From Hypericum androsaemum (taxonomy: Eukaryota; Streptophyta; Magnoliopsida; Malpighiales; Hypericaceae): a DNA stretch of 64,000 nucleotides. The stretch spans positions 17,870,689 to 17,934,688 of the forward strand of contig OZ023180.1 in NCBI GenBank assembly GCA_963995505.1, read 5' to 3'. A model generated the notes under the pieces. That model ran no database searches. It was given only the letters and a program-made list of their open reading frames with translations, and was not told the origin of the DNA. Made by a program: the position numbers and the translations under genes. Positions 34,801 to 47,023 of the stretch are shown in pieces (the first letter of the stretch is position 1; each line of letters begins with the position of its first letter).

Positions 34801-35648
34801 GCAGGAAGTAGCCAGCAAGCTTGCTGATTATGCAAGGTTCCGGAGATCAGAAACTTCACATCGTAAGCTAATCTGCTTTGTCCAAGGATGTCCTCAGTAG
34901 TGGTTGATGCTTTGGATATTTGTCTCGTTTTAGGATATAAAATTTTAAGGAACATGAACCATCTGAAGCTTGAGATCTAAAGTTGGATTGAATCAAGTGA
35001 ACAATGAGTTTTTGAGATTGTAGAACAATACTTGTAACCCACAAATTTTTATGTTTTCCTTTTTAACTGCTTTTAGAATATGTGATTCGTGTTACCTCTG
35101 TTCTCTATTTTTTTGTTTTCAGGACTAAATTTTCAACAGATTTTACGTTCTTGTTTTAGTCTTTAATGTCAATCACGTGAAGTTCTATTTGAGACTCATT
35201 GTTTCTTTGGTTGTCCCGCCCAGTTGGCGTCATTAGGAAAGAAGTGCTTACTGCTCCAACGCCAACAGTCGATGAAGCAGTCACTCCTCCGACACCAACA
35301 GATGGAGCGGGAGAACTCACTGCTACTACAACAAAAGGCAGAGCAGCATCACAGAATTCTGTCATCACCGGGAACGAAGGAGATCCCCCAGTTCCAGATG
35401 AATTATATGTTCCAGGCGCTGTTTACTATCTGAAGAGGGACACTGATCCCGGTAGCAGCGAGAACGACGGCCAGCGTATGCAATTTTTCACGCTGTGGAA
35501 GCGGCATCCAGGCGAACATTTTCAGAGGATAGCGTTGTCGAGCAACATAATATCAGACCACAAGTGTGACAGCCACTACTACGCTCTACGAGATGTGCTT
35601 AAAGATATTCCTTGTAACACCGAAGACGGTCTTTTTGGTTTTGAATGA
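31878..35648 (+). CDS. class 3 lipase-like alpha/beta hydrolase
   Basis: Eight exons with GT-AG borders: 31878-31917, 31995-32243, 32473-32666, 32884-33234, 33336-33536, 33738-33808, 34723-34862, 35224-35648. The spliced frame is about 556 residues. The Lipase_3 fold includes PRRKLVILAIRGTQTVYDLI, the nucleophile elbow GHSLGGATASLLA (exon 5; central Ser), the acid region QDDIVPRLS at the exon 5/6 junction and a C-terminal DHKCDSHYYALRDVL with candidate catalytic His. It should hydrolyse acyl esters, possibly mono/diacylglycerol, in a cytosolic or membrane-associated location; substrate unknown. The N-terminal exon is the least certain part. The ATG at 31878 keeps the frame through the first junction, whereas the ATG at 31871 does not. 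From memory, Arabidopsis AT2G42450, the neighbour of LBD17 and LBD16, is this kind of protein, which fits the LBD genes downstream. Confidence 0.88.
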
Positions 35649-38600
35649 AGAAGCCATCAAGTCTGCAAGTTTTGAACTTTTGAGCAATATGTAGTAAGTG
35701 GTACATAGTAGATTGTTGTGTGCAGAAGTAAGTTTTGTATCTTCTGTAGGCCATATTTAGTTAATAATTAGCAAAATAAATTTTGTTTTGAAAAATGTCA
35801 GAGTTGATCATATTTCAAGTTAGCACATCATCTAGTATGTTGTGCTTCATGTTCAACCGGAAAATTACGCGGTATGCGAATATCAACTAGCCGAGGAGAT
35901 GAAATATTTATTATCTAAATGACATGGTTGAAACTTGAGAAAAAAGAAAAAAAATGAAATGGGTTCTGAATTACGGTACCGAAATGAGAACATGTCAAAA
36001 CAACGATTACCAAAGTGGAATTGGACTTCCGTTCTCATGTGCAATTAATGTCCAAAGAAGAAAAATATACTAACAAAATGTTGGCCGAATGAGAATTATG
36101 TGGTACTTTTTGTTTGTGATTTAGTTAATCGATCAAATAAAGGAGTAAAGGTAGATGCATAAATAAGCATATGTCTACTCTCTCTCCATGCCCCCTTGAA
36201 TAGCAATAATTTGTAACGATCCGGGTTAGCTTATTGTAGTATGTCGAGGTTATATTCTCAAAACTAGACACAGTAGAATGCTCATTGCCAAAAACATTTC
36301 GCATAGCGGCACAAGGCATAGCACGATTTGATAGATGTACAGAGTTTATATTCTGACAAGGTATAGTTCTAAGTTTTTTTTATTTTAACTAAAAGATCTT
36401 GAGTTAGCGTCATTGTGAATACAACAATATCAAAAACTTTTTGAGATAGTTTTACCACTTTTCAAAAATTTGATCCGCTTCGAACCTAGAATAGTGGCCC
36501 GAGTGCATTATAAACCAAAAAAAGAGTAGAATACCCATTTTGCAATTGATTACACCACTAAGGGCAATAAAAGCGTCGTCATGGTTGGTTTGTTTAGTGG
36601 AAAGTAGTGGTACAAACCTTTCTTGGTCGGTTCTGCGGTCGGGAGAAAGCAAAGCGTTTCAAATTTTGTAAAAAAGAACTGTTGATAGACAAATTGGCAA
36701 AATGTCCACAATTACGTGTGCCTTGGTCTTGGTGGCTGCCAAAGTGAGACCAGTAACATATCCTTCCGCTGGATGGGACTACGGCGGTGGGGCTTCCATT
36801 TCTCTCGACTCCGAATAATGACAAGATAGAATTCCATTGCTTTAAATGAAAGTTTAACTTAAAATAAGCAGTACCCAATCGTCCTTTAGTGCTAGCTAGG
36901 TGTGACAAAGATGTTCAATAATATCAATTAATTGATACAAATAATAAGATACTTTAATTCTATCCTTGGATCTCCATGTTATAATAAAATCAAATAGAGG
37001 GTATGGTAAAATACATTTTCAAAAAAAATAGACTATATCATATATATTATCAAACATGAGAGACGATATTGTTATTTGTTTTTAATTCTGTAAGAGAGTT
37101 GAGTTCAAATTATACGCATGAAAAAATACTATTGAGATAACTTTCTCTTAAGAGAGTCCGATAAGATCCGACTATGAATACGTAAAGGTTAAAAAAAATT
37201 GGATTACATGTGAAGTCGGTTGTTTAATTACCATTATTGTACGGGTTCCAAGTTGCCGATACTCTTGGTCAAACAATTATTTCAACTTCAATTCAAACCA
37301 ACTTAACTTGTGTCTTCAGATCACTATCGATTTAGTCTTTCCCAGGTTGTCTCCACTTGTAATCTAGATTTCCTAGCCATTAGTTATAGACCTACTTAAG
37401 ATGAACCCATTTCAACATGTTATTTTGCAGATACCGACAAAATTCTTCACTTTCACCAATCATCTGTCCATTCAATTGAAATGGCTCCTTTGCTTTGTCC
37501 TCATAGTGAACCATTAAATTGAACATTATATCATCCTCCCTATATCATGGTTTGGACTTTGAATAGCTGCCCCCTTTTCAAAATACAATCAAGTTGTATT
37601 ATAAAGAGGTAAAATTATATCATTTAAACTTGGTTTCAGTTGTGGATTAAACTATGGTCTTGAAAGTGAAGCTTTCATGTCATGTTTCTCAATCATCCAA
37701 GTGGCATTGTCGTCGCCATCTGCTGTGTCGGGGCCGAAATTGATGTTTGAACTTCTAGATTAAGTTGAATAATAGCTATAAGGGATATTTATATAATTAT
37801 GAAATGGATAATAAAATAGGTTATGGTTTCGTGACACTCTACCAAAGAAAAAAAAAGATAGGTTTACCCATCTGATAACCAAGTGATACACATTAACTCC
37901 AGTTATTTTAGCCATCTCGAGCATCATGCAATATTATTAATTTTATTCATGTGTCATGTTATATCATTGATTTTATTTGTCTGATAAAATATTGATCTCC
38001 AATCTGGACGCCGCCGATCTCTACCCGATTCAAATTTGAATTTTAATGCTACTAAATTTGTTCTATTTTTACTTAAATTAATTAAGTAACATATCATATA
38101 AATAAAATTAGTGACATGACACAACATAAGACAGTGACATAAAATTTCTTTAACTTGGTGAGAGATTTTAAAATTACAACAAGGTAATGATATTTTGTTT
38201 GTAAATACAAATTTAAACTAATAACTACAAATATTTGAACCATAAAATTTTGTCAAATTATTCGACGCCTGTTATTATTAGGTCAAATATATTTAATACT
38301 TGTACGTTAAATCGCAAAATCACAAGGTAAATTTGAATTTGTCCTAAAAAAACTGTAAACATGATATAGGTCCAATAATTCCTAATCCAAATGCTTGTTC
38401 ATCATCCAATTCTTAGTCTAGTCTTTGTCCGTTTCCGGGCACGTACATATTGGGAATCTTCTATATTTCATAATATTTTGGACAGGTCAAGGTTCAACAA
38501 TATTGTTAATGTGCCAGATACTACGTGACCAAGAATTGAAGGTGGAGCCTTGTTGTTAAAGAAGAAGAATGTTATATTCTTTAAATGAAAGAGATAAAAG

Positions 38601-38714
38601 AAGCCTTAGATTGTTTTGCAATCATCTACACACGTGCAACGGCCCCATTTATATGGCAAGGTGTCGGCTTGACTGGTCTCAACTGGGTTTCATTTTCTGC
38701 ATCTATGCTTCATC
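35649..38714. other. 3' region of the lipase gene and spacer
   Basis: AATAAA at 35775-35780, 127 bases after the stop, is a plausible poly-A signal. The remainder is AT-rich, without a supported gene or bounded mobile element. Confidence 0.5.
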
Positions 38715-39685
38715 TTTTTTTGTTTTTTTTTTGGTAGATAGAATAATATATTAAACCCAAAATAGTTACAGGAAGTAGTACAATTCTACGCAACAAGTTA
38801 ATTACAATGGTAATCTCCCCTATCGCGTAGAGATTCCATGTACAAAATTAGATCTTGGGGACCAATATCTGCTAAAGAATTTGACCATGTAAGCCATTCT
38901 TGGACTTGTCCAGTAATAGCATGGATGAGAAGCTCCCTGTTGCACCGCTCGCCTTGAAATATCGCTCGGTTTCTCATATTCCAAAGTCCCCAAAGTATCG
39001 CCCCAAAGAGTGCAAACCAAACCTTCTTGATTATCCTATCATGCACGAGTCCCATCCAATCCTCCAAAAAATCTGTGAAAGAAGAATTGCCACACCAAGA
39101 TACACCAATTTTGCGAGCAAAATAATTTCAAACTGAATTGGCAAAACTGCATGTGAGAAACAAGTGATCGATGGTTTCATCCATATCACCACAAATTGGA
39201 CAAAGTGAGTCCCAAGGATCCAATCTGTGCCTTCGAATGAGGACATCCCTAGTGAGCAACTTACTTTTCATTGCAATCCACATGAAGCATTCTACTTTAA
39301 ACGGGATCTTACCTGTCCAAATTAGAGGTGCAAAATGACAGCGTTGAAAGTCTTGTAAACCAGAGTAGTATTTCATCTTTAGAGCAGAAATGGAGAAGTC
39401 AACTTCCCCCAAAAATTGCCATCGTAGCATATCCGGACTTGTCCTGCCTGGAATGGCATTCCTAAGCAATCGCATCAGGGCTACTGCTTCCTCTTCTTCC
39501 CATGCAAGTAAAGCTCTACGCCAAGACAATATCCATTTCCATCCCATGTGTTCCCTGTAACCACAGTCAATGATTCTTGCCAATTTCTGAGTTGACAGCA
39601 GATAAAGTCTTGGAAATCTCTCTCGAAGAGTTCCGTCAAACAACCACACATCTGTCCAGAAATAAATATATTAAGGGTTTTTTTT
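38715..39685 (-). mobile_element. 5'-truncated LINE (L1-type), zinc-binding C-terminal end
   Basis: The minus strand ends in TATTCTATCTACC followed by an A-rich tail (T run 38715-38732 on the plus strand). The coding frame runs 39649 to 38798: LFDGTLRERFPRLYLLS, then the RVT zinc-binding domain (IWTGKIPFKVECFMW...LCPICGDMDETIDHLFLTC), then NMRNRAIFQGERCNRELLIH. A TGA at 39128-39130 interrupts an otherwise continuous frame where a tryptophan is expected. Endonuclease and RT are missing. No target duplication could be identified. Confidence 0.85.
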
Positions 39686-39689
39686 TTCA

Positions 39690-40008
39690 AAACCTCGTGA
39701 CTTTTAAATATTCACATAATCAAATAATTCAAATTCAAATCAGCTAGTCCGATAATGGAATGTGATGAAGTTCTTTTACCAAATTTTAACGTGAATTCAG
39801 TGAGCTCTGATTAAAATCGAACAATATGATGCGAGTTGAGTATTAAATTATGCTAGTAATATCCATTGTGCTTAATGCCCAGAACTAGATTTTTCGCCTA
39901 AGATTTTGCCATGGATTAACCTAGGTAATCAATGAGTTATAAGTTATATGTTAATGAACAAACAATATATTATTTTAGTTTATTGTAGCCGAGGAATTAC
40001 TCCTAGTT
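39690..40008. other. AT-rich spacer
   Basis: Nothing recognisable. Confidence 0.5.
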
Positions 40009-41292
40009 AACTATGTTGGGGTTTGAATTGTAGCAATGCAAGAAATCAAACGAAATAGAGAAAACAAAGGATAAGAATATTTGGTGATCCATTTTGTCAA
40101 TATGACTATAAATGAGGATAGTGCCAAGCGAGAATTTTTTTAATAATAGGCTTTCGTTCTGCGGTATTGATAACATAAGTAAATATGGGTATATATAGTA
40201 GGACCAACTCTAATCTGCTTGGAGAGTTCTAAACGAATTAAACCAGAAAAATATTAAGATTGGGCTAGGCGGGACTAGCGACCGCTAGTCCATCAACTCC
40301 TGTAACATTTTGTAAGTCCCTCTAGCGTATGCCACCTCATAGGCGGCCGCCTGGTCCTCTACAAACTTTCCTAGCATGCGCGAGGTGAGTTGGCACATGT
40401 CGGTCTCGTTGCGTGGTCTTCACTCAATTTTTAACCTCATCATCAGGTGAACCTTGTTCGCGGCTGACGGCTTCTCGTACATATCAGATAAAGTCTCTAA
40501 CATCTCTTTGGTAGTCTTCGCTTTAATTGTGTGCAAGGCGATGTTCCTAGACCACGACATTTTTTGCCTTCTTGTCCAGCAACTTGCAGTCCTCCTCGTT
40601 CATGTCTCCAGGCTTCACACCAAGAGGTTCATGCAAATTCCTGCCATACAGGTAATCCATGATCTGCATCTTCCAAAATCTAAGGTCTGCTCCATCAAAC
40701 TTCTCGACAAGTGACTTGCATTCACCCATCATGACGGTTCTCTCCCACGGCCCCTAACCGAGAAGCTCTAATACTAGTTGTTAGGGTTTGAATTACAGTA
40801 ATGCAAAAAATAAAATGAAAAGAAAAATGACAATAATATTTGGTGACTCAGTTCGTCAATATGACTACGCCTAGGGGCGCTGCCAAGCTAGGGTTTTTTA
40901 CTATTATATTTTCTTTCTGCGACATTGATTACATAGGTACATATTGGTATATATATAAATATAAATATATATTAGGACCAACCCTAATCTGATTGGAGAG
41001 TCCTAAATGAGCTAAACAGGAAAATTATTAAGGCCGAGTCGGATGGGACTAGCTGTCGCTGGTTGACTGGCAGCCGTTAGTCCATCAGTTCCTGTAACAT
41101 TATGTAAGTCCGTCTGCCCGCACCCCACACCCACCCCCAGGGTACGCTACATCACTAGTAGTCGTCGGGTCCTCTACAAACTTGCCTCGCACGTGCCAGG
41201 TGAGTTGGCACGTGCCAGTCTCACTGCGTAGTTTTCACTCGATCTTCAATGCCTCCTGTAAGTACCTTCAGTTTCTATAACCCAATAAACTA
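40009..41292 (-). mobile_element. internally deleted Ty1/copia element
   Basis: Two direct LTR-like blocks start TGTTGGGGTTTG (40014) and TGTTAGGGTTTG (40779). The right one ends AACCCAATA at 41287, and AACTA flanks both outer ends (40009-40013 and 41288-41292). The minus strand has TAGTATTAGAGC (40765-40776), a degenerate primer site, next to the right LTR, so the element reads leftwards. Only the start of gag remains (40732 to about 40445). It then runs directly into the left LTR, which lacks its first ~26 bases, so one deletion removed the rest of gag, all of pol and the LTR edge. Confidence 0.75.
40445..40732 (-). pseudogene. N-terminal gag fragment of the deleted copia element
   Basis: Begins MMGECKSLVEKFDGADLRFW and continues DYLYGRNLHEPLGVKPGDM and KLLDKKAKNVV. 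After a frame change it reads RNIALHTIKAKTTKEML...EKPSAANKVHLM. It aligns with the gag at 26739-27470, so the two elements are related lineages. Truncated at the HLM residues. Confidence 0.78.
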
Positions 41293-41617
41293 GGAGCCCA
41301 ATAGGAGTGGATATAGGAACGTAGGATCTTTTGGACTTTCTATCCAATAACCAAAACTTAAAAAGATAACGAGCAGATACTAAAAGACGTTTGACCTAAT
41401 AACATAAGGTAAAAGAGAATTTGACAGAGATCCAGAGTTTAAGGTAAAATTATTGGTATAAAAATTAAAATTTAAAAAAATAGCCGAGTAGAAATACTCC
41501 GAACTTAGACTTTCGGTACTTTACTATAGAAAGATTGATGTTAATGGTGTGTGGTTGCACCGAGCTCATATATTTTCCTATTAGTAGCCTCGCTATTTGC
41601 TTTTCATTGTCATTAAC
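41293..41617. other. AT-rich spacer
   Basis: A short minus-strand frame without domains. Nothing supported. Confidence 0.45.
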
Positions 41618-42118
41618 ATTTTTAGAGTAGATTGGTCGGGTGCGCAGAGTCACGATTCAGAAGATTTGGTTCGTGATCTACGTAGCTATAATGTGGAGAA
41701 TATGGTTTATGAGGAATCGTATTATCTTTCAGGAGGATCGGTTCAATTTTGATATTCTCCTTCATTCCATCTTTCAACGGATTCAAAAGTGGTTAAAGTA
41801 GTCGGTAAAAAAATTAGCAGATGAAGACACGTTCTTTCCATTAAGTCTCTTAGTGATTAAGAGATCTGTTGCGACTGCAACTTCTGGATGTTGCCATCGG
41901 CCCCGTGGCAGGAGCTTCTGCTTGTATTACGGTTTCAGATTATTCCTGCAATTGATAGTGATAATGACCGGAGTCGGAATCCCGGGTGGAAGTTAATTTG
42001 GTTGTTTGCTCTTACAATCTTTTCCTGTTTTGGGGTAGAACTTGTATAGGTGCCTCTATAAACTATTTTCAATATTAATACAACTCTTAACTTATAAAAA
42101 AAATATTTTTAGAGTAGA
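41618..42118 (+). mobile_element. 5'-truncated LINE with 14-bp target-site duplication
   Basis: ATTTTTAGAGTAGA occurs at 41618-41631 and 42105-42118. The insert (41632-42104) encodes KIWFVIYVAIMWRIWFMRN, then RIIFQEDRFN and FQRIQKWLK-stop (ending about 41800). This is the extreme C-terminus of a plant LINE, homologous to the LINE at 38.8-39.6 kb. A 3' UTR follows, ending AATACAACTCTTAACTTAT and an A tract. It is dead on arrival. Confidence 0.85.
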
Positions 42119-42127
42119 CATGATAAT

Positions 42128-43280
42128 TGTCGCGACCCGGAAATAAAAGCGACAAAATCTGAGATATTAATTACTCCGAAGATGTCAGACTTTTATTAAG
42201 AAATGAAACGATTATCCAAAATGAAAAATCTGAAACATCCAAAGTGATTTAAATATTTAGAAATCCGAATAAATACTAAAAGCTAAAATTTTAATAGTCT
42301 TTATTATTTGGGCAGAAAAACTGTGATGATGCATGCAAATGAATTACTCTACTCTCGATCCTGGATCTCACCTGAACGATCTGAAATACATACATCTAGG
42401 GTGAGTTGATAAACTCAGTAAGTGGAACGAAACAAAGTAAACGAATTATAGAAAAACGATTTCACCTTGCAAACCGAAAAGATCCCCCTATCCGACTATC
42501 TAGCCAACTAAACAAACATAATTTCAAAATATAACATATCCACGAGAGTATCCCCTATCCGACTACCCTATCCGACTATCCTAACCGACTACCCTAACCG
42601 ACTACGTAGCATACACTTAACAGAACTTATTAGAATTCGATTTCAGACATAAGTACGCACAATCAATTTTTTCCTCAAACAGAATTCGGACAGAAGCATA
42701 GTATACGGTTTCAACATAATACGGTTTCAACATAATGCGGATCAGATCTTCGAGAAATCAATAGTATCAAGACAGATTTTTCTAGCAGTAAAGAGATCGG
42801 CTTAAACCAGATCCCAAACTCAAGCCATACGTGCTTCAGACTAAACTCCTTGATCTAGGAGTTGACACAATTTCTACTTACCTGACGTTGCTCCTGACTC
42901 TTTAAACCTTCGCGAGCCTACTCCAACGATCTGTCCGGGGCCCCCTCGAATCCGACAGATTCGTCTTCTCCACTTTTTGTTTGAGAGGCAAACACGTGAC
43001 TTATAACAGAAATCATTCGGAAACGAGTTTCGAAAATGAGTTTACGAGGAGAGAATAGTATTAGTAACTTACCTTCCTCGTACAACGATTCCCGAATGGT
43101 ATCGTCCTCTCTTGGCACCTCCTTCCAAGTCAGATTTTGCTCCTCACCTTCACAATGAGAGAAAAAATCGTGGTTATTATTTAGGCTGACAGAATGGACA
43201 GCCTAAAGGCCTATTTATATAGGCTTTCAATCCTAATCCGCCCCAAGTTACTATAATCATAGAAAATTATCCTTTGCTCT
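42128..43280 (-). mobile_element. probable gypsy-type LTR (solo), minus strand
   Basis: The left edge TGTCGCGACCCGG at 42128 looks like an LTR terminus. The minus strand has CCTATATAAATAGG (TATA, 43210-43222). It also has successive splice-like donor sites (GAGGAAG|GTAAGTTAC near 43073; CGTCAG|GTAAGTAG near 42882) and an acceptor-like TATGTATTTCAG near 42388, a pattern seen in some plant gypsy LTR transcripts. The right end and target duplication could not be fixed. It could instead be a non-coding host transcript. Confidence 0.42.
42484..42605. repeat. short tandem array of CC(C)TA(T/A)CCGACTA units
   Basis: Five or more 12-15 base units such as CCCTATCCGACTA and CCCTAACCGACTA. It resembles telomeric CCCTAAC only superficially. 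Confidence 0.7.
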
Positions 43281-44770
43281 CCCAAACTTTATAAAGTTCT
43301 TACTTTAGTTTCCTGATTCTTATAATAACTCTTACTTTTTATTCTACCTCAAGCTAGTTTAATTAAGTTCTAAAAAAAGCTAGTTTATTTAAACAGATAT
43401 TGGGTACTATTTTTATTCCATTGTCCTTTTACTTAACTTGTCATGGGTATTGTTTTTTCATAATTTGCTTGGGATGTCATAGCAAGTTTTAAATGGAAAC
43501 ATTGTGTGGAATTCTTTAACAGCTGAAATGCGTATCAGATACTGTTGAAAAATATTTTCTTTTCGAAATTTAGACGGGTGCGGAGTAATTGCCCATCAAT
43601 AAAGATGAAGATAGAATTGGTAAAAATGCAAAAAAAAAGTAGAAAAAGAAGAAATAGATTACATTGGACAAGAATATAAAAGACTTGGTAGAAAATCAAG
43701 AAATCTTATTATATAGGATACTTAAAAATTGGTTGGATAATTGTATCATATTGGGTGTATCGATGGTTCGAGTTACATGGCATCAACTATAATTTTTATA
43801 TAGACGTCTAATTGTGATGATAATCGAAACAAAAATAAATAAACTAACAGAAAGATTAAACTAGCGCTGAATATAGACTTTCTACTCCAATAAGCTAAAA
43901 GCCCTTTGGAAAAAAAAAATTTATCATTTAATTTTTTACACCAAATTTTACTTAAAACTCCATCAATTTTTCTCTATGCTTTGTGACACTAGACCAAATA
44001 CCATTTCACTAAAAAAAATTTGTTGTTGTAAAAAAGACAATTACATATGTTAATGGGCCTAATGCTTCTACCATGAGTTTTTTATGCGAGCGTTTTACTT
44101 ATTTTATTGTGTAAAGGACATGATTCCTTAATATACAATGAACCCGGTATTAATTAATTAATTAATATAAGATGCCTCCTTGTCTCAAATATCACTCTTC
44201 CTTTTCATACTGGAGTGGCCAAGCATAGCAAAAAAGTATTCTGGAGTGGCCAACAAGTACACATGACTTGAAACCCATTTCCGATGGTGGTCCTCCTTGC
44301 GGCAATGAGGTCCATGCCATGCAAACACCCCTTGCTTTCCTAATACGTCGATCCATGAGAACCAAAAGTTGCCTTCTCAAAATAATCATTTCTTATTTAT
44401 TTTTTGGGATAAATACATATTAAGACTGCAATTTTGAGGACGTTAAATTAGGTGTTGCCACTAATAGAGCGGACAATATCATCATAGGCGGGTTGTGGAC
44501 TATTGGATGAAGGGGAAGACGCAAATGTGACAGATCTAACGATGGGGATCAACATGAGTTAAAATGAGAGGTATTTTTAGATTTTTACCTAAACAATTAT
44601 CATTGTTACCACATTTTTAAAAAAAAGGTAGAAGTAAGCTTTATTAATCTCATGGGCAAAGTACAAGTATTGAGGGGTAATTACAAGAGATAATCACCAC
44701 CCAACCACCAACAAAACACCCCCGCCAACAGTGACAACCTAGAAAGCATTAGAACAACCTCAGAAAAATG
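43281..44770. other. spacer without a supported gene
   Basis: AT-rich with homopolymer runs. No domain-bearing frame. Confidence 0.5.
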
Positions 44771-44774
44771 CATT

Positions 44775-45010
44775 AGTTCTCCTAATCATTGTTATCGCAT
44801 GATGTACTATTGTCGCCTCATTAATGCCATTGTCGCTCATTAATATACCATTGTTATTGCATAAACATGTTGTACCATTATTTGTGCACGATGTATTATT
44901 ATCGTCCATTAATGTATCATTGTTACCGTACGAACATGTTGTACCATTGTTAGCGAGCAATGCACCATTGTCGCCCACTAATGTACCATTGTTATCGCAT
45001 GAATATTTTT
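44775..45010. repeat. degenerate ~75-bp minisatellite
   Basis: About three degenerate units are made of sub-words such as GTACCATTGTTA(C/G)CG, CATTGTCGCCCATTAATG and CATGTTGTACC. A still more degraded stretch follows at 45340-45480 (GCATGATGTACT words). The open frames here are by-products. Confidence 0.65.
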
Positions 45011-45679
45011 AAAATTGTCCTTATATAATCTCAGATATTATAAGTTCACCACCTTGCGCGAAGACCGACGCACTTTGTTCAAATTTTGCTACTATGAGCC
45101 AGCAGCATTGAATCCAACCCAAATCTTGGGCTATCTAAATTTAAAAAATTTTGAGTATAAAAATTTCAGCATAGTATCATGTATTTTCAGGTGATGGTAA
45201 AATTAAAAGCAAAGGCTCAGATTAGGTCTAGAATAAGCCGAGCATCACCTCACAAACAAGGAAAATGGGATGCACACAATATATAAAAACTTGTAATATC
45301 ATATATTACATAGGGATAATTTAAAATTTTGTATTTAAAGCATGATGTACAACTGTACCGCATGGTCTACTAGTGTACATTGCATGATATACTAGTATTT
45401 ATTGTATGTTATACCAATGTCCACCACATTGTATAAAATGTCCACTGCATGATGTACTTGTATTGAGCGCAGATATACATTACCTCTAAAATTAACGGTT
45501 GAGAACTATAGTTACATAATTTGAAATATAATCCTAATAAATGATAGTAGCTTGTCTTTTGAAGAATAAATAGAGAAATTTTTATTAAATATGAGAATAT
45601 TTTATAATTACATGAGACATTTTTTTAATAGATAAAGACACCTATTAATAAAAATAATTATTGAGAATTCTCAAGCTTT

Positions 45680-47023
45680 TAGTATTTTTAACCAAAATGG
45701 TGTCATAGTACCAAAGATTTATCAAAACGAGGTTCCAGATAAAAGTTTTTCAATTATAGTGTCCACATCGGACTACGATGATACGATTTTTTCTGCCGCA
45801 GTAACCAAGATACGATTTTTATCTTTGTTGCCAGAAAATGACTTAAAAAGTTGTATCTTGGTAAGATACGATATCAAAAGTCGTATCTTGGTCGGACCTC
45901 ATTTATAATTTTTCTTGAACCATGCTCCTAACATCTTCTTCATCGTCAAAAATATTTGACAAAATTTTCCTTTTCCAAAAAGACACACACACACACATAT
46001 ATCATTTTACCAAACTCTTCATTCGGACCTATTAGAATCTTTTCATTTACTTTTCTCCACAATATATTATAGTTAAAAATTTTATGAAACTTCAACTTTG
46101 CTTCCCCGCCACCGTGGTACTCAAAACCAGTTTGACTGTTGTTGTAAATTTCTCTATCGTATTTCAACCTTATTCTTACAATCTGCATAGCCATTATTAA
46201 TACTACAACAAAAGAAAAAAAATACTATGTGATTGTATATTCTTTAAATAAAGAGAATACCAAATACAAAAGTAAACAAAATATTAAGAGTGACTTGATC
46301 AATTTTGTAAAGTTAACAAAATATAATAGCAGAACAAAACATAATTTAGATTAACAAAAATGTCAAATTTAGAGAGACGGTTAATTTTTCCCCTGTTCAA
46401 ACAAAAAAAACCCTATATTTCTTCTCAACATTTTGCTTCATTTTGTATATCTAAAACATCCACTACATCATCATATGAATTAAAATAAAGTTCACAAATT
46501 CTTCAATTGACAAACTATTCATAATTAATTAGCAAGCTCTACATAGAAATTAAAATATTTAAGATTAGATAACTTACCTGATTTCAAGCTGAAGTAAAAA
46601 TGTTCCGAGGACTTGGCTCTCTGTGATGGGTGGAATGGAGATTATGCACACCATGACCTCGTTATATATATGTGGGAGGATAAAAAGAGATATGAAATTT
46701 GATAAAAGCAGATTTCAAGTAGGCATATCCAAAAATTTTACTTAAAAAGTCGTATTATGGTTAAACCCTATCGAGGGGGGATTTTTTTACCAAGATACGA
46801 CTTTTAATGTAGTATCTTACCAAGATTGAATTTTTTAGTCATTTCTTGGCTACAGCGGAAAAAGTCGTATCTTGATTACTACGACTGCAAATGTCTAATT
46901 TAGTGTCAAGATACAACTATTTTCGTCATAGTCCGACGTAGATACTATTACCGAAAAACTTTTATCTGGAACCCCATTTTGATAATACTTTGTTATTGTA
47001 ACACTATTTTGGTCAAAAATCCT
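45680..47023. mobile_element. non-autonomous DNA element with long (~250 bp) terminal inverted repeats
   Basis: The left arm (45680-45900, AGTATTTTTAACCAAAATGG...) is the inverted counterpart of the right arm (about 46760-47023; reverse complement AGGATTTTTGACCAAAATAG...). Both arms share GGTTCCAGATAAAAGTTTTTC and TC(G)GACTA. Each arm holds several copies of AAGATACGACTTTT and its complement. The ~860 bp interior has no transposase; the minus frame 45946-46194 has no recognisable domain. Long TIRs suggest a Mutator-like element, but no 9-bp target duplication was found. Confidence 0.7.

Noticed and set aside
38715..39700. Target-site duplication for the 38.7 kb LINE
   Set aside because: No matching flanks of 8 bp or more were found besides T runs.
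42540..42605. Interstitial telomeric repeat (CCCTAACC words)
   Set aside because: The unit is CCCTAACCGACTA-like, not TTTAGGG; only superficially similar.
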